64,000 nucleotides of DNA from Epiperipatus broadwayi (GCA_028023455.1 JAQFVV010000013.1:9206411-9270410); one strand, 5' to 3'; numbered from the stretch's first letter, positions 14,969 to 27,645 are shown. Program-made: numbers and translations. The notes: generated by a model from the letters alone, not told the origin.

Positions 14969-16540
14969 ACAGATACCAAATAGCCATAGCAATATATATA
15001 TTATAACTGTCAGAAGAATTGTGTCTTACCATATTTGCACTATAGGGCACCAGCAGGTTATTTGAACCTTGAAAATTTATAGAGTAGGCAGATACATGCT
15101 GCTAAAGATTCAACTTTGACAGAGATATTTTTCATGACTGTCAGCCCAATGCCACTAGCTCATGGAGATGCAGAGATAATAATATATAACTTTATTTAAT
15201 TTATATCTTAAATATAAAAAAATAAAAGCCATTGCCAGTAATTTGCAATATATTTTATCAGTGATTTATGTGATCAAGGCAGTTTGCAATATTTTAAGAT
15301 CTCTTTTAAGAAATGTTTTCTTTAATGACTGTTATACATTATCTTGTACTGGATTAATTTCTTATTCAAATCTCAAACTGTACTTTTTGGTTTATGTGTA
15401 CATTATAATTAAGACTCTTTAAAGATGGTGTAGTGATGATGACTCTCACAAAAGAAATGCAACTCTCAATACTTAATTTAACTTACAAACATCAACTTTA
15501 ATCATATTATTTACAAGATCTTTCAATAATTATTTTAAACTACTAAATAACTTAATAAATAACGATATTAATAAAATTATATAACAATATAATACAATAA
15601 TAACATATATAAACATTTGAACATTTCTATTCCCCTTAATTACATTTAGATATTTGAAATTAAAAACTCTCTTATATCACCAAATCGTGTGTGTTTATTA
15701 AATAATCATTCCTTTGTATTTTTGGGGGGGGGGATTTACAATCATTAACTCTTATAGAGTATATTTTAAAATACAAGAAGATTGAAAACATGGATTATTG
15801 TTTTCTTTGTGAAATACAATCATTCTATTGTAATACTATAAAATATTACATTTTTATCTATTTGTCAATTTTATGATATTGAAACGGAAACCTTCCAATC
15901 CTTTTCCATTTAACCATCAACCTAATGACCCACCCATCTGAACTAGTTATTTTAAATGTCAAAATGTGATATGTAAGTCGAGCGGTCAAAGTTGCTATCA
16001 TGGCCGCCTAAATGGCATCATTCATTTACATACGAAAGTACGCTATGAATTAGACAGATTGATAAAATTATAGCGTAGAAATACTCATAATTTGTTATAA
16101 AATATTTGATTAATGTATAAGTCAATTCTAAATTTTATATTTGTAGTATATTCGTATGTGGATGAATAATTTAAATCTTGGAATAATGGCATAATGATTT
16201 GTATATATATTTAAGATTAAATAAAAATAGTATAAAATGTTTTCTTTAAAACTACAGTTTTCTGATTTAATGTTTTATACATATAATTGAAACTATAGTT
16301 TTTTTTTTAAACCTGTCAAAATTATTTTTTTAAAAAAGCAAATAATGTAAGGAAAGAAAATATGTTAAATTTTTTTTTATTTATATCAAGTTAAAATAAA
16401 AATTCATCGGTTAATAATTAAAAATGGGAAATTTGTTGTAAACAAGAAATCAATTAGTGATCGCACCTGTGGGGTAAAAAGTAAAGTCTAGTTTACTGAT
16501 TGAATTTGTTTGCAACAAAAGACTTTATCATTAAATCAGA
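14969..16540. other. Intronic DNA with a CG-containing patch near 15.98-16.07 kb
   Basis: Mostly AT-rich and unrecognised. Around 15979-16070 there is a cluster of CpGs and ATGGCCGCC, which resembles a YY1-type site. No reading frame or splice structure could be tied to it. Confidence 0.4.
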
Positions 16541-16820
16541 ATATCGTTACTAAACAAAGCAAAACTCTCCATACAGTAGTGCGATCTTGTGCCAACATGA
16601 TAAATCAATGGAAGCCAGAAGGCTTGTGCATAAAATCCCTATCTAGTGCCTACTCATCACTGATAAAGGCCATAAGCCAAAAACTAGTCTGGGGATATTG
16701 GATGAGTAGGCACTAGATAGGGATTTTATGCACAAGCCTTCTGGCATCCATTGATTGCTCTTGTTGGCAGAAGATGGCACTATTGTATGGAGAGTTTTGT
16801 TTTGTTTAATAACAATTATG
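16541..16820. mobile_element. Foldback (MITE-like) element with ~118-bp arms
   Basis: The arm at about 16541-16658 (ending AGTGCCTACTCATC) is repeated in reverse complement at about 16701-16820 (beginning GATGAGTAGGCACT). The inner 60 bp is nearly identical and divergence increases outward. The 42-bp loop is unique. No internal coding capacity; an open frame across it is accidental. It lies immediately beyond the 3' limit of the RTE-type LINE. Target-site duplications could not be fixed. Confidence 0.85.
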
Positions 16821-16964
16821 TGCTAGTATGAGACAGTGATCATGTGATGTTTAGTGGTTTAATATCGTTACTATCTACTAAGCCTTAAAATTCTATAACA
16901 CTTAAAAAAGGAATTTAATTAATGAAATCAGAATTAAAGTTACAACTATCAAAAAAGCTTGTTT

Positions 16965-19810
16965 AGAGCTATTAGTAGGTTCTTTTTATATATATTCCAA
17001 ATCAATCCCTCTTTCCAAAATACTCCTTTATTTTTTAAGATGGTCAAAAGTTTATTCCAGATTACTCTGTCAAATGATTTTTCCAAATCCACAAAACATA
17101 TATATCAATTCCTTTATCCTTTTCAATATATATCTCTGCAATTATTCTAACAACACCAATAGCACCTCTTGTACTTTCCCTCTTTGAAAACCAAGCTATT
17201 CTTCTCCAATGTAATACTTTACATTCACATAAATTCTTTGACTTGAAATCCTCAATAAAACTCTAGAAGCATGAGATAAACAACTTATTGTCCTTCACTC
17301 TTCACATTTAACAGCTTTCTTTTTTTTAGCAACTGGAATCATTATAATCCCTAAATCAAATCTTCAGGCCAAATCCTTTATTATATATCAAATTGCAAAG
17401 TCCAACTACTTCCTTTATAGTAAATTCTCCCATGTCTTTCAAAAATTCTCTAGGTTTTGTATCAAATTCAACAGCCTTATCATTCTTCATTTATAGAATC
17501 AACTTTATTACAATCTGGCAATATATCCATACCTGCATCACCTACTTCAATGTCTTCTTCATTTTCACATTCATAATTAAATGAATTATTTTTTCTTCTA
17601 CATAGACATTGAAGATATTCTTTCTCTTTTTAATATATTATTGATGTCAATTTAATTTCTTTTCATTCTTATCTGCAATTTTACTTAGACAATAAAATCA
17701 ATTACTCAAGGCTTTAATAGATTTATAAATTTAGATGATAACAATCAATCCTTTAGCTATCAACAATCTCAACCTGTAGTTAAGGCAACTTTCTTTAATA
17801 ATAAAAGTGATACCATCTTTATCTGTGGTCTGATATGTTTATATAGACACTAAAGATGGCCACTTGATCAAGCAGTGTAAAACTAATAATGCAAAGAAGT
17901 TTAAACAAACCTCATTAATCTGGAAAATATAACCTGTTCTGAAAGCAGACTAATAAATAGTCAATTATAATTTCCAGATTCTAAAAGCAGACTAATAAAT
18001 AGTCATTTATAGCTTCCAAATTCCATATAAAGTATATATTTACTAAGACAATAAAGCAATTACTCAAGGCTTTACTAGGTTTCTAAACATAGATGATAAC
18101 AATCAATTATTAACCTATCAACAATCTCAATCTGTAGTCAAGGCAACCTCCTTTAAAAATAATGTTGGTACCTTTATCTATGGTCTGATATGTTTATATT
18201 GACACTAAAGATTGCAACTTGACCAAGAAGTGTGAGATTAATAATGTAAATAAGTTTAATAAAACCTCATTAATCAGGCAAGTATAACCTGTTCTGAAAA
18301 CTGATTAATAAATACTCAATTATAACTTCCAGATTATTGTCTTAGTAAATATATACTTTATATGAAATTTGGAAGTTATAAATGACTATGTATTAGTCTG
18401 CTTTCAGAACAGATATTTACCTGATTAATGAGACTTGTTTAAACTTCTGTGCATTATTAATCTCACACTCCTTGTTAAATTTCAATCTTTAGTGTACTTT
18501 GGTACTAATGTTAAAGGAATTTGCCTTGATTACAAAATGAAATTGTTGACAGCTAAAGGGTTGACTGTTATCACCTATATTTATAAACCTATTAAAACCT
18601 TGAGTAATTGGATTTGTTTTATCTTAGTAAATACATACTTTATATGAAATTTGGAAGTTATAAATGACCATTTATTAGTCTGCTTTCAGGAACAGATTTT
18701 ATTTGCTTGATTAATGAGGTTTGTTTAAACTTCTTTGCATTATTAATCTCACACTCCTTGGTCAAGTTGCAATCTTTAGTGTTTATATAAATATATCAGA
18801 CCATAAATAAAGATGGTACCACCTTTATTATTAAAGAAGGTTGGCTTGACTAAAAGTTGAGATTGCTGATAACTTGAGGGCTTATTGTTAGCAATTTCAC
18901 TTGCTAACCAGGTATTTTTCTCCAACGTGACATTTCTAATTCTATCAAATACCAGATCATATCTTTTCACCTGTTGAAGCATTTCTATCTCTCTACATTC
19001 TTGTTACAAACATTTTTTTTGATAAATCTGTTTCTATTTTTAGCTCATTATTAATTTTTCTCTATGCACTTTGCCCTTTCTCAGTATCAGCATTTTTTCA
19101 TCTTTTCCAAAATACCTTCCATTATCTAAGGTCATATAGCTTTCTTCAACCAAATAATGCATATTTCATTTATTGCTGTTTTTAATAATTCTTTTTTAAT
19201 CCTACAGTAACATTTATCAGAACAATTAATATATTCCTCATCTTTATTAATCCTTTTTATTGCATTTTCACATATTAAACCAAATTTCCCTTTTCCCATT
19301 TTTCTCAATTTATCTAAATCCCATCTTGCAAATCTTTTCCCTTTTTTATTCTTTTAAAAGTTAACTTTAATTTAGTCATAACCAAATTATGATCTGAGCC
19401 TATATCACTACCAGGCAAAGCATGTGAACTCTTAATAGCATTCTTGTATCTATTCAGAATCAATATATAATTAATGTGATAATCTTCTCTGACACCTGGA
19501 GCTTTCCATGTACACAATCTTCTTAAATAATTTTTAAAGTTCTCCTTACAAAATTGTACAAGCTGGCTACCTCTTCAATTTCTTTTTCCAATACCATAAT
19601 TTCCAACAATTTTTCCTTCCTTACCAATCCCCACATCAGTATTCCAATCATCCAAATGCAATATACAAGCATTTCCACACTCATGTTGGATAATTTCCTC
19701 TACTCATATTTTTCATCAATTTCAATATCATCATGAGTAGTTGTCAACATATAAACTTGTATACCAAATCAGTTATTCTCATCATCAGCCTATTGTCAAT
19801 ACAATATACC
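16965..19810 (-). pseudogene. Decayed RTE-type LINE (endonuclease and partial RT), interrupted
   Basis: Read on the minus strand from 19.8 kb downward. The endonuclease carries QVYMLTTTHDDIEIDEKYE near 19.7 kb. At 19.5-19.66 kb come DDWNTDVGIGKEGKIVGNYG and then LCTWKAPGVREDYHINYILI with SDIGSDHNLV at 19.3-19.5 kb, keeping the D-W-N and S-D-H motifs. The reverse transcriptase appears at 17.0-17.25 kb with ESTRGAIGVVRIIAEIYIEK and a degraded motif A (FVDLEKSFDRVIWNKLL). Both are typical of the RTE/BovB clade. Frameshifts and stops are frequent, and a four-unit repeat cluster (17688-18890) splits the element. The YADD region and 3' end are absent. Confidence 0.85.
17688..18890. repeat. Four-unit inverted cluster of a ~300-bp repeat (two forward, two reversed)
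   Basis: A unit beginning AGACAATAAA-CAATTACTCAAGGCTTTA and ending with TTTATAGCTTCCAAATTCCATATAAAGTATATATTTACT occurs at about 17688-18045 and 18046-18340. It is then repeated in reverse complement at about 18341-18630 and 18631-18890. Hallmarks are GGTCTGATATGTTTATAT and GCAGACTAATAAATAGTCA. The whole is a palindrome of direct-repeat pairs lying inside the RTE LINE. No coding capacity is seen. It may be a foldback-type DNA element that duplicated, or several nested copies. Confidence 0.82.
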
Positions 19811-21197
19811 TTTGTCACACTATTCCAAATTATAATTAATTATAATAATAAAGAAAATTAAAGTATATAAAAATTATACTTTCATATGTAACTAAATACA
19901 TTAAATTACCTTTATTTGGGAGCATTATCCCACCACAGTGTATTATCAAATTTAATATTTTACTTATCTCTTTTTAATCTTTTCAAAGATATGCACATAC
20001 TGCATGAAATCATTTACTATTTGTATACAAACGTTATGACATAAAAATTTACAATGTCTAATATCTCAAAACGAAAAATATATATATCCTACATAAAAAT
20101 ATTTTATGTAAATGAAAAAAATGCAAATTTTATAAAATCTTAAAGAGAGAGCGAGAGGAAAAATAATAATGATAAGTTTTCAAATTAATCTATTATTAAC
20201 TATGTGCTAGAGTCTTGAAATATTTAAATTTGCTAGGATATGTTGAAAATTAAAGCTTTACCAAATTTTTGGTGAAACTGTATCAGTTTTATCTCTCATA
20301 TTTTTATCTTTGTTTAATTTTGCTTTGCTATTTTTTTTTACTCATGAACAGTGTTCAAAAATAACTATTCTCATAACATGAAATCTTTCTGGTTAGAAAG
20401 TCTCTTTCAAATCTCAGAATTTTTTTACAACTATTTTTTGATATCAGTTGTTTGAAAGAATTTCATTTTTCTCAAGCTTAACTTTCCTTATGATATTATT
20501 TTTATTTTAATCTGTTGGCTGATTTCATTTTTCAATAGCTCCTTGGTTGGTAAGCAAATTAATTCAGGGATACATTTACCACACAGGACAGTAAATAGGC
20601 AAATTGTAAGATATCTTTATGAATGTATCTTTATTCTTTTCTAAGTACTATTTTTCCATCATAGTGATAACAATTCAATTAAGCTAGAAATTAACAAACC
20701 GTTTTATAATTCAAACCAGTGATAAATATTTTTTCAAGATTGCAATTGAAAAAATAATTATGATAAAATTTCTCAAAACTGTTTTCCCTTGTTTCCCAGT
20801 AATCTTAATGCTAATTCCTTTTTTTTATTTGGATTTTTTGTCTGGGGAGCTTATATTTCCGATATTTTCAAATACTGTTTACTTACCACTGAACTTCATC
20901 TTCCATTGGTTTCCTTACAATTACAACTGGATAAGACAAATATTTCCTGATCTTCTATGTTATAGTCTATATTTCATTCATTGAAAAAAACAAGTTGAAC
21001 TATTGATGAGATGCAATGACATATTTAATTTTCAATCAGTCTCTTGTTAATGATTCATTTAATTAAATAAATTAATTATGTAATTTCAATAGTTTTCTAC
21101 TTTTCTCAAAAAAATGTAATTCAATATAAATAATACATACTACATGTATATTAAAACATCTTATTTAATTATTTTAAAATAAAATTGTCAATTATAT
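19811..21197. other. AT-rich intronic DNA, nothing recognised
   Basis: No conserved protein fragment or structured repeat seen on either strand. Confidence 0.5.
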
Positions 21198-22020
21198 CAA
21201 CATAGTATTTTGAGCATGCTCTAGCAGTGATACTCTTAGCTATAATTATCCAAGAGGATTGTGAGATTTACAAAAGAATCACAAAATTGCGATTTATATA
21301 TAATTTTATTATAAGATGTAAATTAATGTATTTTTTAAAATGAGCCACTTTTTTGAGAGGGGGACACATGATTCTTTTGTGTTGGCTGCATGTATTTTGT
21401 TGGTAATGTGCCAGGTCTCGTTTTTAGTATTATTGCTTTCAGAGCTGACCATACTGGTGAATGTGGGTTCAAAGCTATGACCATGTTTAGATTCATGTTC
21501 AAAGAAGATAGATTTAATGTCCATATTAGTTGTGGTTCGATTGAATTGATATTGTGCTGCATGATTCTTATAGAGAGATTGACATAAGATTCTCCAAAAT
21601 GAACTATATTGCAGTTTGTGTTGTTGCATATAAGTTGATTTACAACTTTGAAAATCTGCTGTGGAAGCAGCTTATATTTCATATTGTTAATTTATTTTCC
21701 TTGAACACAAGTCTAAACATGGTCACAGCTTTGAATCCACATCTTCCAGTATTGTCTTCTCTGAAAAAAAACTATGCTAAATGCAAAGTTAAAGAAGCCT
21801 GGCATATCATTAACAATATGTATTCAATAAATAAGAAAAAATCCTGCATTCTCTGTCAAAAATGTAGATCATTTAAATAAATTCATTTACATCTTATAAT
21901 CAAATTTGATGCAAATCACCACTTTTGTGATTCTTCTATAAATCTGACAATCCTCTTGGATAATTATAGCTCTGAGTATGTTTACTAGTTAGTCAAAAGC
22001 ATGCTAAATATACTATGTTG
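21198..22020. mobile_element. Foldback element, ~820 bp with ~325-bp arms
   Basis: The ends are CAACATAGTA and TACTATGTTG. The left arm (about 21198-21520) and the reverse complement of the right arm (about 21695-22020) share TATAATTATCCAAGAGGATTG, ATTATAAGATGTAAAT and GACCATGTTTAGA, with clear but incomplete identity. The spacer is about 175 bp. Overlapping open frames on both strands exist only because the arms mirror each other; they match nothing I recognise. Likely a non-autonomous DNA transposon. Confidence 0.85.
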
Positions 22021-22947
22021 GTGAATTTACCATTTTTCTTTTAATGTATTAAAAGGGCTTTTCTTAAAATACTTGTATATATTATTTACATTGAACTAAA
22101 TTAATTATATAAACAATATATTATCATTTATCTTTAATCAACATTTTTTGTTTATACAAACTTAAGTTAAAATCTTAAAATGTAAAAGTATTAAAATAAA
22201 ATATAAATATATCATTATATATAATTATTAAAATAAATTATTTTATGTATGCCTTTTTTCATGTACACACTCCATTTTTAAAAATAGTATACAGTTTTTA
22301 ATTTTACAATAATCATATTTTAGATATGAGTTATTATGCAAAATCACTATATGCTCATACATATTTAATCTTTTATTTATGTTTTCTTACTAACTACATG
22401 ACTGCCAATACTTCAGTATCACAGCTTTATTCTCCTGACTAAATTGCATAATCTTACTCTGGTTACTAGAGCTTATATTACTACTGTTACAATATACATA
22501 ATATATTTCTTATTTATTTATTTATTTCTGTTTTTAGAATAGTTATTCAAACAGCAACGTAAAGATTAGTGACTATACATAATAATAACTTAGCTAATAT
22601 AAAAAAAAAGATTCTTAAAAGCCTATCTACATTACATGTAAATTTGGAGGACTCAATGTACTTGATTGAATTACTAAATTCACTATAGATATTTTGTCAA
22701 TATTTTAGCAAATACAGTCCCGTATAAATAATATTCCATAACAATGGATTAATTATTTATACATAAGACTTTTGTGAGAAACTAAGTAGAAAATTAAACT
22801 TTTAATATTTTTAAAAAAATATTATTTAGAAAATTTATTTATTTATAAATATGCTGTGGTCTTTGAGAAAGTGCAATCCATTATCTGTCTAAAGTACTAT
22901 CACCAGAAGCAAAATCATTATCAAACCAATATTTAGTTTATAATTAC
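22021..22947. other. Intronic DNA downstream of exon f
   Basis: AT-rich with a short (TTTA)n tract near 22510. Nothing else recognised. Confidence 0.5.
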
Positions 22948-23158
22948 CATTTGCTGCTCATCTGCTTCTTGTTTTTGCTGTACTAATATGACTAAGTATT
23001 CATCACACTGTCTTTGAAATTCTGCTACTTTAATTTGAGCATCTGCCAACTCATATGTCATAATTTCTACTTTTTCTCGAGTTTCATCAATTTTGCTTAA
23101 GCCATTTCTTAATTTATTTGCAGAATCACCTATATCTTTTCTTTTCTCTGCAAGTAAT
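22948..23158 (-). CDS. DNAH2: DNAH2-like exon f: stalk coiled coil 1
   Basis: This 211-bp exon follows a long pyrimidine tract and CAG, and ends at ATG-GTAATT. It encodes LLAEKRKDIGDSANKLRNGL, then SKIDETREKVEIMTYELADA and QIKVAEFQRQCDEYLVILVQ, ending QQKQEADEQQM. This is the ascending helix of the antiparallel coiled coil that carries the microtubule-binding domain, with the G-L-x-K-I-D-E-T-R-E-K-V signature. It is the longest exon in the window and is followed by the longest intron here, 12.1 kb. Confidence 0.94.
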
Positions 23159-25112
23159 CTGAAAAAAAAAACATCTTGATATTAGCATAAAAACACTGTG
23201 TCAAGATTTATATTGGTTTAATTTGAGAAGGCATAATGACACTAAACAATTATAATTATATATCAACTGATTTATTATTATTTCATATAATGTACACTCA
23301 GATAAACTGTGGTAGATTCTGAAAGCATGCTTGGTGGTTTCTATAGCTTGCTTACCCTCCTTTGGCAGGTAATTAGTATTGCTAAGATTAATGATCTGGT
23401 TACTCATAATTTCTCTTTCATACTCATGAACCAGCATTCTGGTGAGTGTGATGCGATGCACTGAGGCTTTTCCTTTTTCAGAGTCAGGGATCTCTCAGCC
23501 ACTATGCCCAGAGAAACCTGTTAGCTACCTTCCCTTTCCTTCCTCATCCTAAGTTTTCCACATATTCATCTCTATCTTGCTCCATCCCATTTCCATGACA
23601 TAATATTTGTCAGCTCCATTTATCTCTGCATTGCCACTTGTGCTAATTATAAAAGTTGCTCAGAATGGAAAGATGGGTAGCACTGAAAACTGATTTAGTT
23701 TATCAGTTATCAGTTTGAAGAATGAATTATTTTGTAATCATTTGGTCCAAAATTCAATTGGAAGATTCCATTGGTGAAAGTAGAATGTATAGAAGATTTC
23801 ATCAACATCATAGGTCAAATATAACAAAAAAATTTCTATTTATTTAATAGTCAACATTCACAATTGTAGGAACATCACAGAAAATATCATAGCTTAAACA
23901 ATTTTCGTTTTCTATTTTTAAAGATATACTTCAACAAATAAATATTTTCCTAGAGTTTTTAATGCAACTATTTCCAGTGATAAACTATAAAGAATCTCAT
24001 CAATGAATGTTATACTTCTAATAAATGCTGTAAGGAGCCCAAAGTAGCATCTTAGTCTTCATCATTAATTTTAATAGTGGCTTCTTCATGTGTCATTATA
24101 AAGGTTTTTTTTTTTTTAAAAAATCATTTATTATCATACTTTCTGCTTCAAAACATTAAACATTTACAATTTATAATTCTCTTTCATTTTCGATGGCATT
24201 TGAAATATCAGCTGCTTTACAATAACCCCAGTCTTCTGAATTGTGATGATTAGCTTGTACTTTTTTAAAATTTGTACATTTACAAGTAATTTGTACACAT
24301 ATACATAAACACATATTATTTTATAAAGCACAGACGGTATTGAAATTAAACTGAGAGAGTGCAAATTTCTCAAGCGATTTATCAAACAATCATTATTCAC
24401 ATTGCCAAAATTTCAATAAAATATTGTGGCTTAGAATAAGCCATGTCATTTCATTAGATCAACTTACATAACATATAAAATATATAAGATAAAAATAAAA
24501 AAATTATAAAAATTAACATTTGCCTAATTAATTTAGTTCCAACAGTTGTTTGTTTTCTTAATGTAATAATTTCAAATTCAATTTTAGTTCAGTTTTATTT
24601 TTCAACTTTTCTCTAAATTATAATCTTCTATCTAAATAATACAAAATCTACAAACCACACAATGAAATATAGAAAAATATTAGGATTAGTAAAGAATTGA
24701 AAGTGAAATATATAGTTAAGAAAATTAAAGTACACCACCAATAATATTAAAAGAATTAAAATAAAATGAAGCTGGGAGAGTCATGTTTCTAAAGGATTTG
24801 TCAACGTATAAATAAGTATTATTTAAAAAATACTTTTCCTTTTGTAACATTAAATTTAATCCAATATTAAGTAAAATATATACTTTTCTAACATAGTTTT
24901 AGCAATCTATAAAATTTTATTAATTAATGTTTGAAATTGCAATTGCTTAATAATTTTCTTCAAAGATCTTCCCTTGTTATATAAAAAATTCTTTGAAAAA
25001 AATTGTTAGGGAATACAAACATTATACATTAATAAAATGTTATGTATTGTAAAAATTAAGTATAAAAAGTAAATATTTTATTTAATATCATCACCAACAT
25101 TCTCAGTACTTC
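23159..25112. other. Intronic DNA; a relatively GC-rich block at 23.3-23.7 kb
   Basis: The block at about 23330-23700 is visibly richer in G and C and contains a weak A-box-like segment on the minus strand, so it may be an old SINE or LINE scrap, but no family could be assigned. The rest is plain AT-rich intron. Confidence 0.4.
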
Positions 25113-25113
25113 T

Positions 25114-25870
25114 AATTATTATTATTATTATTGCAGAATGAAGATCTCTCCAAATTTAATTCAGCTTCTGATTCTTACCTCTTACCTCCATATCCTACCA
25201 ATAAACTTGTTTATTTCATTCATTCATTCATGCCACAAATGATCTTCCAGTTCTTTTACAAACTTCAATTATCAATATATTATCATATTTTTAGTAAAAT
25301 GTCTAGCCCAGCTCCATTTCAGTTTCTTAATTTTTTCAATTATATCATTATTTATTTATTCTTTCATCAAAATATTTAACGTTCAATCCCTTCTTATAAT
25401 TCTCAATGTATATTTCTTCATCTTTCCTTCAGTGATCTCAATTTTTTTATTGTTCTTTTGTTTAGTGTCCAAGTTTTAGACTGCAAGTTAGAAGTGGTAA
25501 AACATATCCATTAAAACTTTCTTTTTCAGACACATGGGCATATTTTCTTTTAATACTAAGTTATTTCTACCAAAAGCATACCAAATAAATTTAATTCTAT
25601 GATTGATTTTATCCATTATGTTTTTAATATATATTAATAATCTTACCAAGGTATTTGTAATTGCTACATTCTTCTAATTTACAATTATTAATCTTTATTT
25701 TCTTCTTCTGAGAAAATAAACCATCCTATTTTCAAATTTCTGAAGATCTGAAGCACTATTTGATAAAACAATCTTATCTACAAAATGTAGATGATTTAAA
25801 TAATCTCCATGTATTTTTTATTTTCTTATCTTCCAATTTTAATCCAAAAATATATGGATAAAGAAAATAT
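25114..25870 (-). pseudogene. RTE-type LINE, 3' fragment with (AAT)n tail
   Basis: On the minus strand, NHLHFVDKIVLSNSASDLQK is a decayed RT motif C region (F-V-D-K in place of Y/F-A-D-D). The C-terminus follows with IIEKIKKLKWSWARHFTKNM, the RTE counterpart of I-x-x-x-K-W-x-W-A-G-H-V. The 3' end reads GGAGAGATCTTCATTCTGCA followed by an AAT repeat (plus strand 25114-25133), the usual RTE ending. Several stops and frameshifts make it non-functional. Confidence 0.85.
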
Positions 25871-26982
25871 TAAATTAGATCCCAAGAGATTTAAAAAAAA
25901 GTACTAGGAAAATAATTCATGTAAAACAGATGCATGAATAGTAAAATTTTATGTGGTGACATGAACAAAAAAAGTTAAGAATAGAAAGTTCTGAAATAAA
26001 CTTGGAGAGATTATCATATCATCATCCTTCAATTAGTCAACCATGTTTAAACATATCATTTTTAAACAAATATTTCTTTTTGTTGGAATTAAATACTATT
26101 TTTTCATAGTAATATATATCATCAAATTAAAAGAAATAATCTGGAAAATTCTCTTTTTCAATAATGTAACTTTTATAATGCTAAAGCAATAAATCATTTG
26201 AATATTCATTTTGATCTTTGTTTTTTTGCTATGTTAATCAAAAATGCAGCAACTGTCAATAATTTCAGATTTTATAACCAGATAATATTTAATTCGTTCA
26301 CTCAACATTCTTTTAGGACTAAAACAAGAACACAATTTTTATTATGACTTACAGATCATAAAACCCATAATAATGAACATCTGACATTATCGCAGCATAT
26401 ATTTTTCTAATGTCCCTGTTATCTAAGCATGTGGTTTTAATACATAAATAGTCTATAAGTAATTATCTTTACATCTTGAATATATATTAGAAACATATTA
26501 ATAATAAATAAAGATTGACTATAAAAAGCATCATATAGTTTTTTTTGGATTAATAATATCATTAATTTTTTTTAATAAACAAACATGGATTCAAACTCTG
26601 CTGAGTGCTACAATATAAACATTTTACAAACGACATCTAATGAGGAATCATCAACAGGAAAATAAAATGACATAACTGAAATTAAACTAAAAATTAGTTT
26701 GCTAAAATAATTCCAATTTCAGTAAAAATTTTATCTGAAATTATATTCTACTTTTTTGATTTTCAAAAGAAAATGTATCTATAAACATAAATTTATTTAT
26801 AGCATCAAATGTTGTATCTTGATTCATATTTTATATCTAATTTATAATTAGATCCAAAATTTTAAATAATTGATAGAAAAATATTGCTTAACCATATAAC
26901 AAAATATTTAGATACATGAATTTAGATGACAACATTTTTGTTAGCTAAAAAATAAAATTAAAACAAAAGTGAATAAACATAC
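25871..26982. other. AT-rich intronic DNA, nothing recognised
   Basis: No coding or repeat signal recognised. Confidence 0.5.
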
Positions 26983-27122
26983 ATCTTATATCCATAAACT
27001 AGTTCCAAGTAATTAATCGGTGTAACATAATTGTGACGTTTAATTTCTAATAACATTCTTTTAGAAAAATCTGTCACTGACTTGTGGATTACAGAAAACA
27101 TTTTTGCAACAGCTGGTTTCAT
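26983..27122 (-). CDS. DNAH2: DNAH2-like exon e: AAA4 C-terminal helices before the stalk
   Basis: This 140-bp exon follows TTTTCAG and ends at GTATGT with two bases of a codon left over. It reads MKPAVAKMFSVIHKSVTDFS then KRMLLEIKRHNYVTPINYLE and LVYGYK. The R-R/K-H-N-Y-V-T-P-x-x-Y-L-E-L signature immediately precedes the stalk in axonemal dyneins. The methionine at its start is an internal codon, not a translation start: the exon is preceded by a good acceptor and pairs in phase with the exon at 36.6 kb. Confidence 0.93.
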
Positions 27123-27499
27123 CTGAAAATAAATATAATGATTATAAATATTTCTATCAAAATGTTGCAACAGATTCATCATGCTATTTCTTACTCTAGA
27201 ATACCAGAATATAAGAACTTCAAATTAGTTTTGCTACCAGAAAACATATATTTTAACTTCTAAAATGGAAAGAAAGATGCTAACATAAATCTAATTATTT
27301 ACTGATCTATTGTTAGAATTACAAGTTACAATCTTAAAATTTTGTTTTATGCTCATATATGGATATAAAAAGTTTAAACAATCTTAAATATTTTTAAAGA
27401 AAAAAAATATCTCTCTAACATTCCCCTTGATGAAGATCTATCTGAAAAGAGACTTAAAACCAAAGTCATGTGCATGAAAAAAAATGTGCAAATGACAAT

Positions 27500-27645
27500 A
27501 TATATATAATAACTGACATAGAAGTAAATGTTCCAATGAGTTATGTAACATAAACAAACTATTAAAAGACAGAGTGATACCATCTGCCCTTTAGCATTTG
27601 ATAGTATTTATGCTTAGTTTATTTACATAATTTTAAATGAGAGAG
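27500..27645 (-). repeat. Dispersed repeat, copy 1 (inverted relative to the copy at 33.2 kb)
   Basis: The reverse complement shares AAATTATGTAAATAAACTAA, GCATAAATAC, CTGTCTTTTAATAGTTT and ACATAA(C/T)TCAT with 33157-33310, in the same order. No ends or coding capacity identified. Both copies lie in the same 9.4-kb DNAH2 intron, in opposite orientation. Confidence 0.75.

Noticed and set aside
16510-16716. 68-codon frame
   Set aside because: Lies across the arm and loop of a foldback element; no similarity to known proteins.
21309-21880. Overlapping frames of 65-115 codons on both strands
   Set aside because: They are mirror images produced by the arms of a foldback element, lack homology and start or stop without conserved context.
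27120-27122. ATG at 27122 as a translation start on the minus strand
   Set aside because: It directly follows a 3' splice site and is in phase with the upstream dynein exon, so it is an internal codon.
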